Shown here: piece by piece, positions 55,737 to 64,000 of the stretch
How the letters are laid out: every line of letters starts with the position of its first letter
Numbering within the stretch: the first letter of the stretch is position 1
Assembly: GCF_950295315.1 (NCBI RefSeq)
Contig: NC_080185.1
Location: 45,551,237-45,615,236, forward strand
Length of the DNA stretch: 64,000 bases
DNA from: Erinaceus europaeus
Taxonomy: Eukaryota > Chordata > Mammalia > Eulipotyphla > Erinaceidae
Direction of reading: 5' to 3'
Made by a program: the position numbers and the translations under genes
The notes under the pieces: generated by a model
What the model was told of the DNA's origin: nothing
Database searches by the model: none
Seen by the model: only the letters and a program-made list of their open reading frames with translations

Positions 55737-55936
55737 TCTTCTTCTTCTTCTAGTGTTTGCCCTTCTTCCATAGCCAGTCAACAGAGTCAGGTTGAAAGCT
55801 GTCAGGAGCTGCTTGTTGCTGGCTTTGAAAGTGACTGGGATCCATGTGGATTCAGTCGGCTAGGAAGGATCGTCAGTTTCCCCAGTGAATGGGTACTCAC
55901 GGGATGCACCACGAGAAGGTCGATCCAATGCATCCC
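55737..55936 (-). mobile_element. Complete 200-bp short retroposon with ribozyme 5' end and LINE-like 3' end
   Basis: The 12-bp repeat AACCATGATAGT lies at 55,725-55,736 and 55,937-55,948, defining both ends exactly. On the minus strand it starts GGGATGCATTGGATCG and ends CAAACACTAGAAGAAGAAGA. Bases 55,936-55,867 fit a hepatitis-delta-like ribozyme. About 70 bases (55,866-55,796) are of unknown origin. The last 46 bases before the tail (55,795-55,750) match the 3' end of the jockey/I-like LINE (42,504-42,549) with 4 differences by eye, including its stop codon and (GAA)n tail. It has no A/B-box tRNA head, so it is not a standard SINE. It looks like a short internally deleted partner that uses the LINE machinery. 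Confidence 0.88.
55867..55936 (-). ncRNA. Predicted HDV-like self-cleaving ribozyme
   Basis: Paper folding gives the nested double-pseudoknot order. P1 is GGGATGC (55,936-55,930) with GCATCCC (55,907-55,901), 7 bp. P2 is GGATCG (55,926-55,921) with CGATCC (55,872-55,867), 6 bp. P3 is ACC (55,920-55,918) with GGT (55,910-55,908), closing an L3 loop TTCTCGT. A P4 hairpin lies in 55,900-55,881, with two possible pairings (GTGA/TCAC or CCC/GGG). J4/2 reads AACTGA, and the C at 55,876 is placed like the catalytic cytosine (C75/C76). The predicted cleavage site is the 5' side of the first G, which is also the exact element boundary. Ribozymes of this class are known at the 5' ends of R2, RTE-type and L1Tc/ingi-type retrotransposons. 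Activity is untested. Confidence 0.8.
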
Positions 55937-56294
55937 AACCATGATAGTGATCCTAGACATTGCTAGTCAGCCTTTAATAAATGCTTTGTTCTTTTAATAA
56001 ATTATTCTATCACTGGTGTTAAACATTCATATCTTAAAAGAGATGTTTCTGAATGAAAGTGGCATATCCATTATTTATAATATGCTATACTTTATAGCAA
56101 GGAATACATTTTCTATTATTTTCTTGTTGTTCTAGATACATTTAGGCCATTTACCTGTTCTTTGGTTTAGATGCCTAGGGGCCCATAGCATGCATTTAAA
56201 AGATACCTAGCTAAGGTTAGGGAGTACGAGGACAGAGCTGAGACAATTAAGCTCAATTCAGGGAAATAAATTCAGGTGTTCTACACATCTATAC

Positions 56295-56338
56295 ACACAC
56301 ACACACACACACGCACAAGCACACGCACACACACTCAA
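56295..56338. repeat. (CA)n microsatellite
   Basis: ACACACACACACACACACG with AAGCACACGC interruptions. Confidence 0.95.
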
Positions 56339-56351
56339 CACAGAAAAGTAC

Positions 56352-56660
56352 AAACCAGGGATGAATGGTGGCACGTTCAGTTGAACTCACATCTTACTGT
56401 GGAAGGACCTGAGATCAAGCCTCTGGTCACTAACTGTTGAGGCTTTGGGGGAGGGTAAGCAACAGTATGTGTATGGGATAATTTCTTGAATGGTGAAGCA
56501 ATGACACAGGTCCCTCTCTTTCTCCATCTCTCTTTATCATCCCCTCTTTTCAACATCTCTCTGACCTATCAAATAAGACAAAGGAGGGGGGAGGGAAAAA
56601 TGGGTATCAGAAGTAGTGGATAAACCCAGTGATAACCCTGATGGCAATAAATAAATAAAT
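56352..56660 (+). mobile_element. SINE-L, diverged, with internal insertion
   Basis: The head GGGATGAATGGTGGCACGTT, then GAGATCAAGCCTCTGGTCAC, about 45 extra bases before 'gaatggtgaagcaatgacac', then the 3' block GTATCAGAAGTAGTGGATAA and an AATAAATAAATAAATAG tail. Confidence 0.7.
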
Positions 56661-56664
56661 AGAA

Positions 56665-56800
56665 AAAGTATAGACCAATGCTGATTAATATAGATGCAGA
56701 AATTTCAACAAAATATTAGCAATTCAAATTCACAATACACTAAAATGGCCATATGTCATGGCCAATTAACCCCTACTACACAAAAAGCCTCAAAAATATC
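56665..56800 (+). mobile_element. Ancient L1 reverse-transcriptase scrap
   Basis: 'agaccaatgctgattaatatagatgcagaaatttcaacaaaatattagc' reads as the degraded [17 protein letters not shown] motif region. Short and isolated. 56,900-57,460 shows no recognised feature. Confidence 0.6.
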
Positions 56801-57464
56801 GTATCTAAAGTTAAAATTCTGGCACAGCTATCTTAATAAAAATCAAACAGATATGAACTGGCGTAAACAAACAGAAGACATTAGACATGGACACTTGTCC
56901 AAGAACCTAAACCAATAATTAACCAATGAACTTATCATGCTTTTATATCACTGGTACAATCTGTAGCCTATAACACAATTTTATAATTGATTGGATCATA
57001 TATTATCTTCAAAGATGTCTGGAGTGATTTGAGTTTGTGACCAATTGCCATTATCCAGACATTCTGACCATTCTCTCAAGGATGTCATAAGATATGTCAA
57101 GACATTCAAAAAACCATTTAACACGTCTTTGATAATGTGCAATAAGATACAAGTCTATCAAAAAAATTCAGATGTTTTGCATAATTCTGCATCAACAAAA
57201 TCCAATGTTTCTCCCAAGTTATTTGATTTTTCAAGCTATCTGCTTCAATGAGCCATGACCCAACATTATTTATGTAGATTCTTTTGGTAATGTCAACCAA
57301 AATTCAGCATCTTGTCTAGGCCTTATGTGTTTCTTACTAATTATCAGTAAAGTACCATAGCTGACTGTAGACTAGAAGAATGTTGCATAGATCATTCTAT
57401 TTAACTATAACTATATACTATTTCCATTAAAATTGCAATTTTCCAGTCATATTTTTATTTTTTT

Positions 57465-57935
57465 ATTTTTCAATGATATAATCATGATGGACAAGATTGT
57501 AGGATAAGAGGGATACAATTCCCACCTCTAGAGTTCCATACCCCATCCCCTTCATTGGAAACTTCCCTATTCTTTATCGCTCTGGGAGTATTGACCAAAG
57601 ATCTTTATGGGGTGCAGAAGGTGGGAATTCTGGCTTCTGTGATTGCTTCTCCACTGGACATGGGCATTGACAGATTGATCCATACTCCCAGTCTGTTTCT
57701 ATCTTTCCCTATTGGGATAGGGCTCTGGGGAGGTGAGGTTCCAGGTCACATTGGTGAGGTGGTCTGCTCAGGAAAGTCAGGCTGGCATCACATAACTTGG
57801 TGGCTAAAAAGCATTAAGATATAAAGCAGAAAAAAATGTTTAATAATCAAGAACCTAAAGGTAAAAATATAGCCAGTGAGATTTGTGGTCTTCAAGTTGG
57901 AAGAAGCTGGGAAATCTATTTTAGGTATATTCCAA
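57465..57935 (-). mobile_element. L1 3' UTR, older copy, antisense
   Basis: 'gtaggataagagggatacaattcccacc', 'gggagtattgaccaaagatc', 'tgggcattgacagattgatccatactcccagtctg' and 'aggttccaggtcacattggtgaggt' are the inverse of 40,600-40,900. The part after 57,800 is similar to 60,940-61,070. Confidence 0.75.
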
Positions 57936-58119
57936 GGGGTCCATGACTTTACTAATTTTTTGCATGAGCTAATAGCTAAAATGTAGGTAGGCTGAAAGTA
58001 TTGTCTGGGAAGATGGTGTCAGAGATAGAAATAGGACTAGAAAGCTGGATCAGGGCAGAGAATAGCCCCCAAATATGGGAAAAGTATATAAATACTGTTA
58101 AGTGTAAACCCCATGTATG

Positions 58120-58454
58120 TGTCCTCTTCCTCCTCCTTCTTCTTCTTCTTATTTCCTTCCATGGTTATCACTAGATCTCACTGTCTGCATTGCTCCCTGC
58201 TTTGGTGGCTATTTTATTTTATGCTTTCGGGATTATTGCTGGAGCTACGTGATGACATTGTGAATCCACTGCTCCCACTGGTCACCTTTTCCATTTTATT
58301 GGATAGGTCAGAGAGAAACTGAGAGGGAAGTGGAAGATAGGGAGAAAGATAGACACCTGCAGACCTGCCTCACCGCCTTAAACTGGGATCCTTGAGCAGG
58401 TTCTTGTGCTTCATATTCTGTGCACTTAACTCGGTGAACCACCACCCTGGCCCA
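58120..58454 (-). mobile_element. SINE-L, antisense, 3' block duplicated
   Basis: The minus strand head GGGCCAGGGTGGTGGTTCAC leads to 'ctgcaggtgtctatctttctcc'. The SINE-L 3' block appears twice (58,225-58,275 and again, degraded, at 58,155-58,210), followed by a CTT-rich tail at 58,120-58,150. A short deletion removes part of the middle. Confidence 0.68.
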
Positions 58455-58745
58455 CTCTTTTCTTTTCTTTTTACTTGATAGGACAGAGAGAAATTATGGG
58501 AAGAGGGAAGGAGAGGGGGGAGAAGGAAGGAAATAGAATAAGGAAGAGAGAGAGGAAGAGGGAGAGGGAAGGAAGGCAGGGGAAGAGAGAGAAAGAGGGA
58601 GAAGGAAAGGGGGAGGGGAGGAGAGGGAAAAGGAAGGAAAAGGGAGAGACCTGTAGCCCTGCTTCACTGCTCATGAAGCTTTTCTCAGCCAGTGAAGGAC
58701 TGGGGGCTAATAAACACGATGACATGTGCTCTCAGCCAGATGAGC
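58455..58745 (-). mobile_element. SINE-B-like copy, antisense, with expanded purine block
   Basis: The minus strand begins GGGGCTGGGCTCATCTGGCT and has 'catgagcagtgaagcaggg'. Its C/T-rich middle has expanded into about 150 bases of GGAAG/GAGAGGGA-type sequence (58,495-58,645). Confidence 0.75.
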
Positions 58746-58749
58746 CCAG

Positions 58750-59500
58750 CCCCAAATGCCTTCAGCCTCTTTAGAGACATCAGAAAGCAGGATAATTATC
58801 ATTATGGTTTTGATTCAGGGAACTCTGTCATTTAAAATGTAGGTTAAAAAATGTTCATATTCATTTAGAGCTGAGAGAGCCATAATGAAGAAAGGTCCTT
58901 TACTCCATGCTACTTTTAATTTGTTCAAGGTTGAATATCTTTGCATTTTAAGCACTGACAAGAAAATGTGTACCTTATCTAGGGCAGAATATAAACAAGG
59001 TGGCACTATGAAGGCATTACATAATCAGATCCTAAAAATCCAGAAAGAGTTCTTCAGTGCAGCAAGATCAACTAGTTATTAAAAAAGGATTAGTTCCTCT
59101 AACCTTTTGTTCTGCCATCCTGTATTTTACAGGAAGCTGTACTTCCATTCCTAATATCCAACTGCCGCTTCTAGAAGTAGAAAGGACACACTCATCCTTT
59201 ATATCATCTTCAGCAAAATATGAGGTCAAAGGCATCTGCTTTATGTCTTACACAGTATACACTTAACACTTCTTAAGCATGTACATGATAACCCAGGGAT
59301 AGAAGAGAAATTCTGACCAGCTCTTTTTCAGGAACTTGATTTAACATTTTTTTTTTCCTAGCCTGGGGGGGACTAGAATATTTCCTTCCCAAGGCCTCTA
59401 AATCCTTACAAAAGCTCATCAAAACAGTGTCACCTGCCTGTGAATGTTTGTGAATCCTAGGTTCATTTTCTGTGGGTCAGGCTAGGGCAATAACTTAATT
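58750..59500. other. Unique-looking DNA, no recognised feature
   Basis: AT-rich sequence, no repeat wording, no convincing exon. Confidence 0.45.
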
Positions 59501-59507
59501 TATTTTT

Positions 59508-59743
59508 TTAAATATAACTTGATTTTTTATCTATTTTTAATGATCTCTATTTATTTATTGGATAGACACAGCCAGAAATCGAGAGGGAAGGGTGATAGAG
59601 AGGTAGAGAGACAGAAAGACACCTGCAGCACTACTTCACCACTCCTGAAGCTTTCCCTCCTGGCAGGTGGGAAACAGGGTCTCAAACCTGGGTCCTTGCA
59701 TTGTAACATGTGCACTCGACCAAGTGTGCCACCAACCAGTCCC
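59508..59743 (-). mobile_element. SINE-B, full length, antisense
   Basis: The minus strand starts GGGACTGGTTGGTGGCACAC, with GGTTTGAGACCCTGTTTCCC, 'gcttcaggagtggtgaagta' and tail TCCAATAAATAAATAGAGAT. Confidence 0.83.
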
Positions 59744-59759
59744 CTATAACTTAGTTTCT

Positions 59760-60050
59760 AATTGCTACCAGAATTATCATTGGGACTCTGCCTGCACAAT
59801 AAATCCACCACTCCAGGAGAATATCATGTTTTCCCTTTCTTTCATCTTCCTTTGTTTGTTTGTTTGTTTGTTTGATAGAACAGAGAGACATTGAAAAGGA
59901 ACGGGAAAGTAGAGAGGGAGAGAAAGACACCTATAGCACTGCTCCACTGCTCATGAAGCTTCCCTGCTGCAGGTAGGGACTAGGGGTTTGAACCTGGATC
60001 ATTTTGCTTGAATGAATGTGCACTTAACCAGATGCACCACCGCCTGGCCT
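59760..60050 (-). mobile_element. SINE-L, antisense, with (GTTT)n
   Basis: The minus strand begins GGCCAGGCGGTGGTGCATCT, B box GGTTCAAACCCC, and has the 3' block CTCCTGGAGTGGTGGATTTA at its end. (GTTT)n occupies 59,852-59,873. Confidence 0.8.
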
Positions 60051-60157
60051 GCTAGGGGAACTTTTCTATCAGTACTTAACTCATACTAGTATATGAACTG
60101 CTCATAGGTCTGCATCCTTGGCCTTTGGACTTGGGCTACAGACTAGTCTAGAATCAT

Positions 60158-60161
<4 letters not shown>

Positions 60162-60236
<75 letters not shown>
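60162..60236. repeat. (CT)n(GT)n compound microsatellite
   Basis: About 15 CT units run directly into about 20 GT units. Confidence 0.97.
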
Positions 60237-60238
<2 letters not shown>

Positions 60239-60257
60239 GAGCTCATTTCCCCTTATA

Positions 60258-60512
60258 TTTTTTATTTATTTAAAAAGGATACATTAACAAAACCATAGGA
60301 TAAAAGGGGTACAACTCCGCACAATTCCCACCACCAGATCTCCGTGTCCCATCCTCTCCCCTGATAGCTTTCCTATTCTTTATCCCTCTGGGAGTATGGA
60401 CCCAAGGTCATTGTGGGATGAAGAAGGTGGAAAGTCTGGCTTCTGTAATTACTTCCCCCCTGAACATGGGCGTTGACTGGTCAATCCATACTCTCTCCCT
60501 AATATTTTATAC
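60258..60512 (-). mobile_element. L1 3' UTR end, antisense, young copy
   Basis: 'tacattaacaaaaccataggataaaaggggtacaactccgcacaattccc' to 'cgttgactggtcaatccatactctc' is the inverse of 43,530-43,780 with few changes; the A-tail lies at 60,258-60,280. Confidence 0.85.
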
Positions 60513-60639
60513 ACATACATATTTTATATATGTTTGTCCTGGCATTTCTGTTGGATTCCTTCCTAACTCAGTAGTCAAAATATTTTTAAATTTATTTTTG
60601 GTTTTGGTCATCTCCATGGTTTTATTGTTCTGGGTTATT

Positions 60640-60805
60640 TTTTTTTCTCAGAGACAGAGAAGCAGAGAGAGAGGGAAAGAAACCACAGCACCAAAGATTA
60701 CTTCAGTTTGGTGGAGGTCAAGCTCTCCTGGCCTCAGAGTCCAGCCCAGAGCCTAAGGCAAGACCAGCATAGATGCTCAGGCTTGCCTAGCCTAATGAGT
60801 AATAC
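60640..60805 (-). mobile_element. SINE-C, antisense
   Basis: The minus strand shows 'cctgagcatctatgctggtcttgcc', 'aggccaggagagcttgacc' and 'aatctttggtgctgtggtttctttccc' with a CTCTCTCTGC run. Confidence 0.65.
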
Positions 60806-60819
60806 AATATGCTTTCTTA

Positions 60820-60915
60820 CAGGGGCCTGGGGAGACAGCATAATAGTTATCAAAAAAAAAAAAAAAACTCTCATGCTTGAGGCTCTGGATTCCCAGTTTC
60901 AATCACCAACAACAC
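60820..60915 (+). mobile_element. SINE-C head
   Basis: GGGGAGACAGCATAATAGTT, an A-run replacing part of the loop, then 'ctctcatgcttgaggctctgg' and CCAGTTTCAATCACC form the tRNA-like head. It is head to head with the preceding copy. Confidence 0.65.
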
Positions 60916-60939
60916 TATTAAGTCAAAGTTGAGTAGTAG

Positions 60940-61288
60940 CTGGAAAAGAGTTAAGCTATAATGCAGAACAAATTAGTGACTAATCATGAGCCTAAAGGCA
61001 TGAATATTGCAGATGAAGATCGGGGTCTCCGTTTTGGAAAAAGCTAGTAGGTCTGTTTTAGGTATATGGTCACGTTCAGTGGAGAAGCAGTTACAGAAGC
61101 CAGACCTTCCACCTTCTGTACCCCACAATGATCCTGGTTCCATACTCCCAGAGGGATAAAGAATAGGCAAGCTATGAAGGGAGGGGATTGGATGGAGCTC
61201 TGGGGGTGGGCAATGTGTGGAAATGTATCCCTCTTATCCTATGGTCTTGTCAACGTTTCCATTTTATAAATGAAATAATAATAATAAG
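60940..61288 (+). mobile_element. L1 3' UTR end with upstream repeat segment
   Basis: From about 61,075 ('cgttcagtggagaagcagttacagaagccagacc') to AATAATAATAATAAG it is the end of the L1 3' UTR. The 130 bases before it resemble 57,800-57,930. Divergent, older copy. Confidence 0.72.
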
Positions 61289-61399
61289 TTGAGTAATGAT
61301 CTGGTGCTTTCTCTCATTAAAATCAATTAAATATATTTTTAAAAGAAATATGCTTGTGTTATCATTTAGCTTGATTAAAAGCATCCTTGCATCATGCTT

Positions 61400-61436
61400 T
61401 TCTTTCTTTCTTTCTTTCTTTTTTTTTTTTTTTTTT
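61400..61436. repeat. CTTT/T-rich tract
   Basis: The expanded tail of the antisense SINE-L that follows. Confidence 0.85.
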
Positions 61437-61770
61437 GCCTCCAGGATTATTGCTGGGGCTCGGTGCCTGCACTACGAATCCACTGCTCCTGGAGGCTATT
61501 TTTCCCTTTTATTGCCCTTGTTGTTTATCATTGATGTTATTATTATTGCTGTTATTGCTGTCGTTGCTGCTGGATAGGACAGAGAGAAATGGGGAGAGAT
61601 GGGGAAGACAGAGAGGGGGAGAGAATGATAGACACCTGCAGACTTGCTTCACCACCTGTGAAGCGACCCCCCTGCAGGCAGAGAACCGAGAGCTCAAACT
61701 GGGATCCTTATGCTGGTCCTTGTTCTTCACGCCATGTGTGCTTGACCCGCTGCGCTACCGCCCGGCCCCG
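61437..61770 (-). mobile_element. SINE-L, full length, antisense, close to consensus
   Basis: The minus strand starts GGGGCCGGGCGGTAGCGCAG, with B box AGTTTGAGCTCT and the 3' block AGCCTCCAGGAGCAGTGGAT followed by 'aggcaccgagccccagcaataatcctggaggc'. One of the best-preserved SINE-L copies in the window. Confidence 0.92.
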
Positions 61771-61794
61771 TGTCTTTTCTTTTTAAAATAGACA

Positions 61795-61935
61795 GAGTTA
61801 CAGGAGAGTAACAGAGTAACAGAGACCACAGCACCAAAGCTTCCTTCAATGTAGTGGAGACTGAGCTCAAACCTGGGTCATACGCATGGCAAAGCAGTGC
61901 ATTATCCAAATGCATTATTTTACTGGCCCTCAAGC
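61795..61935 (-). mobile_element. SINE-C, antisense
   Basis: The minus strand gives 'gggccagtaaaataatgcatttggataatgcactgctttgccatgcg', 'acccaggtttgagctcagtc' and 'gaagctttggtgctgtggtctctgttac'. Part of its head is duplicated downstream. Confidence 0.72.
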
Positions 61936-62005
61936 ATATAGATAGATAGATATATGACAAAGCAGTGCATTATCCAAATGCATTATTTTACTGGCCCTCA
62001 AGCAT

Positions 62006-62025
<20 letters not shown>
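61890..62025. repeat. 68-bp tandem duplication
   Basis: CAAAGCAGTGCATTATCCAA through the beginning of the GATA run occurs at 61,890-61,957 and again from 61,958, essentially identical. Recent, probably by slippage between GATA tracts. Confidence 0.9.
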
Positions 62026-62060
<35 letters not shown>

Positions 62061-62075
62061 TAGATACATATAGGT
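61938..62075. repeat. (GATA)n microsatellite, split by the duplication
   Basis: A short GATA run at 61,938-61,953 and a long one at 62,007-62,062. Confidence 0.95.
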
Positions 62076-62079
62076 TTTT

Positions 62080-62830
62080 TTCTCTTTTTTTACAGGCTGC
62101 AGTTTTTCTGTGGTTCAACTCCTGGACTCACTTCTCATAAGGCTGCCCCCAGATCAGTCATCTCCCTAGATGGGAGTTTCACGACTGGGTAGGTCCCAAA
62201 GATCTCTAAAGCTTCTCAAAGAGGTCATGCTGCTTTTCACAAGCATACATTTTGAATCACAATAATTATATTTTAAATGTCTTTGAAAACACAGTTAGCT
62301 AATGACACATTCAAGCAGAATGAATAACAAGTTTAATATGTTGGAAACCACTACCGTGTTAATTTGTGTCACTGCTGTAAGCCTTGACTGATAGCCACTC
62401 CTACCATTTCTATTTAATTCAAGAGTCTCCTGAGATTGCAAGTTGTTAACCAAACCACTGTTTCTATTTGCAATTTATCTGTGTGAATTAGGAATGTCTC
62501 CACGCTACACCATCAAAGCCTTATAAAAATAAATTAGATACTTCAGCTGAACACAAGAATACAACCGTCATCCCCAAACTCCCTGTTTAAAGAAATGTTT
62601 GCTTGTCAAACACTTCATTTATGTAACTGATTATACCTTATATAAATTGTATACAATTGATTTTAAATCAGCCAAACATATGTTTACATATTACAGCTCT
62701 CTTAAAGATGTTATTCACAAAAAATAAATAAAACCTTCTGTTAAAAATCCAGAAGTCACCATCCACAATAAACTCTCAGTCACTCTCAAAGTTTGGTAAA
62801 CTAACTAAATTACAAATATATGCAAACACA
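62080..62830. other. Unique DNA, possible conserved non-coding sequence
   Basis: About 750 bases without repeat wording. The texture (62,300-62,700, mixed AT-rich, no simple repeats) is like conserved non-coding blocks, but this cannot be shown without other genomes. Confidence 0.35.
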
Positions 62831-62833
62831 TAG

Positions 62834-62949
62834 TAGCCCAGTGAGGAGCCTATACAAAAGAGAATGTAGAGTAGTGCACTGCTTTTCCTTGTGTGTGTTC
62901 CTGGTTCGAGCCTGGCCCTCAGCACACTGAAGGAACCTTTGGCACCATA

Positions 62950-62980
<31 letters not shown>

Positions 62981-63025
62981 CCCCCTCCCTCCCTCCCTCC
63001 CGCTGTCTCTACCTAAAAAAGAGAG
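62834..63025 (+). mobile_element. SINE-C with (CT)n and (CCCT)n
   Basis: 'gtagagtagtgcactgctttt' and GTTCCTGGTTCGAGCCTGGC form the head and B box; 'aacctttggcaccatagtgtctctctc' leads to a pure CT run and CCCTCC units (62,950-63,001), then ACCTAAAAAAGAGAGG. Confidence 0.78.
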
Positions 63026-63029
63026 GGAT

Positions 63030-63540
63030 TCCTGAAAAGGATATGCACCTACACTTTCATATCTATCCAATTTCATAAAAATTGCAATACATTCTTATAG
63101 CGCTCACCATCATTTAAAAATATATGTACTATTTATTTATCTTTATGGGATGCACAACCAAGTACACATGTATAGACAGAAGCATGCTAATGTCCACCAA
63201 CCATAGGAACGAGACAAACTGAGAGAGGTGATGGGAAATGAGATGCCTAACACTGAGAACTTTCCATGATCAAAGTCCTACATTGCTATAATCCTGACTC
63301 ATCGGACAGCCATTTCTCTTTTTCTTGATCCTGTGCTCTCTCAACAAAAGCCTTATCCCAGTTCCCTCATCCTTTTGTCACTTCTCTTGCAGTGCCAGAC
63401 ATCCCCAGCACACCATGAGCCATCAACTTCTCTAATACTTATACCTGACTTAGTTCCTAGTCCCTGGAAACAAAGACCTATGTTCAATTCTGCTTTGTGA
63501 GTATCCTGAGAGATGAAGGTGACGCCATCTCTTATAAAAA
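63030..63540. other. Unique-looking DNA, no recognised feature
   Basis: No repeat wording apart from short AT tracts; no exon supported. Confidence 0.45.
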
Positions 63541-63544
63541 AGTT

Positions 63545-63838
63545 TAGTGGGTGGGTGTTGGCACACCCAACTGAGCACATTACCATGAGGAAGGAACCAG
63601 TTTCAGGCCCCTGGTCCCCACCCGAAGGGGAGAAGCTTCATGAGCAGTAAAGTAGTGCTGCAGATGCCTCTCTTTTTCTTCGCCCTCTATCTGCCCCAAC
63701 CCTCTCAATGACTCTCGGTCCTAAGAAAATAGAAGAAAGGAAAAGGAAAAAAAAAAAAGCCTCTAGGAGAGATGGAGTCATCTGGCAGGCATCTAACTAG
63801 CCCCAGTGATAATCCTGGTGACAAAACCAAGCAAAAAT
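63545..63838 (+). mobile_element. SINE-L, diverged
   Basis: The head GTGGGTGGGTGTTGGCACAC, then GTTTCAGGCCCCTGGTCCCC, 'cttcatgagcagtaaagtagtgctgcag', a purine-rich stretch, and the 3' block CCTCTAGGAGAGATGGAGTC with about 15 extra bases. The last 160 bases of the window show nothing further. Confidence 0.7.
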
Positions 63839-64000
63839 CAATAAAGAAACTAAAAGATGGTGTGCAGATAACATTTTAAAACCAGTGAATCAAGAGGGCC
63901 TGTTTTCTTGATCTGTAAATGCCTATCAATAAAACCAGCAAAGAAAAACAGCACAGTTAACAAGTCAAATAAATCCCTCTGTGCCTGGGGGCTTTCAGCA

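Noticed and set aside
58120..58150. CTT-rich stretch as the tail of a third copy of the (GAA)n-tailed element
   Set aside because: It adjoins a SINE-L 3' block, and the LINE-specific end 'agggcaaacgctag' is absent.

Overview
The window reads as mammalian nuclear DNA, most likely from a hedgehog (family Erinaceidae). The main evidence is the dense scatter of tRNA-derived SINEs. Their head carries an A box (like TAGCGCAGCGGGTTAAGCG) and a B box (GGTTCGAGCCC), and their body runs through TCGCTTCACAGGCGGTGAAG to a C/T-rich stretch and an ACAACAATAA-type tail; I recognise this as the hedgehog SINE. Ancient mammalian repeats (MIR, a MER5-type hAT element) are also present. The rest is L1 LINEs with one characteristic 3' UTR. 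I recognise no host protein-coding gene, rRNA or tRNA gene. Every long open frame lies in a transposon or is an antisense reading of a SINE or microsatellite. The labels SINE-A (long body, ACAACAATAA tail), SINE-B (short body, AATAAATAAA tail), SINE-L (SINE-A-like head and body plus a 3' block starting GGCCTCCAGGAGCAGTGGATTC) and SINE-C (older, different tRNA-like head) are my own working labels.

Layout. 1-6.8 kb: SINEs, one hAT relic, one MIR and some unique DNA. 6.8-15.8 kb: an old plus-strand L1 interrupted by two SINEs, by a 1.0-kb element with LTR-like inverted arms, and by a 3.4-kb minus-strand L1. 15.9-25.5 kb: SINEs, an L1 reverse-transcriptase fragment and mostly unique DNA. 25.6-27.1 kb: a clean 5'-truncated L1 with an 18-bp target-site duplication (TSD). 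29.8-40.9 kb: L1 3' UTR with a solo LTR inside a SINE, then a long L1 whose reverse-transcriptase region occurs twice in tandem. 41-49.3 kb: a patchwork of L1 pieces carrying a foreign-looking non-LTR retrotransposon, an L1 3'-UTR insertion, a SINE and a solo LTR. 49.3-53.2 kb: direct repeats around a short class II-type endogenous retrovirus that has LTRs, a lysine-tRNA primer site and a polypurine tract but no recognisable gag or pol. 53.3-64 kb: more L1 pieces, an inverted duplication, SINEs, microsatellites and unique DNA.

The most unusual content is a pair of elements that belong together. At 41,563-42,560 lies the 3' end of a non-LTR retrotransposon that is not L1, L2, CR1 or BovB-like by its motifs. 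Its reverse-transcriptase C-terminal region and terminal cysteine/histidine motif resemble invertebrate jockey/I-group 'pol-like' proteins. It ends in a short (GAA)n tail and sits inside an L1 with a 12-bp TSD. At 55,737-55,936 (minus strand) is a complete 200-bp element with its own 12-bp TSD and the same 3' end and (GAA)n tail. Its 5' 70 nt fold on paper into a hepatitis-delta-virus-like self-cleaving ribozyme whose predicted cleavage site is exactly the element's first base. This matches the autonomous/short-partner logic known for ingi/RIME and L1Tc/NARTc in trypanosomes. I do not know of a description of it in a mammal.

Limits: boundaries without a stated TSD are approximate (about 10-20 bases), family names come from recognition rather than searches, and the species is inferred from repeats only.
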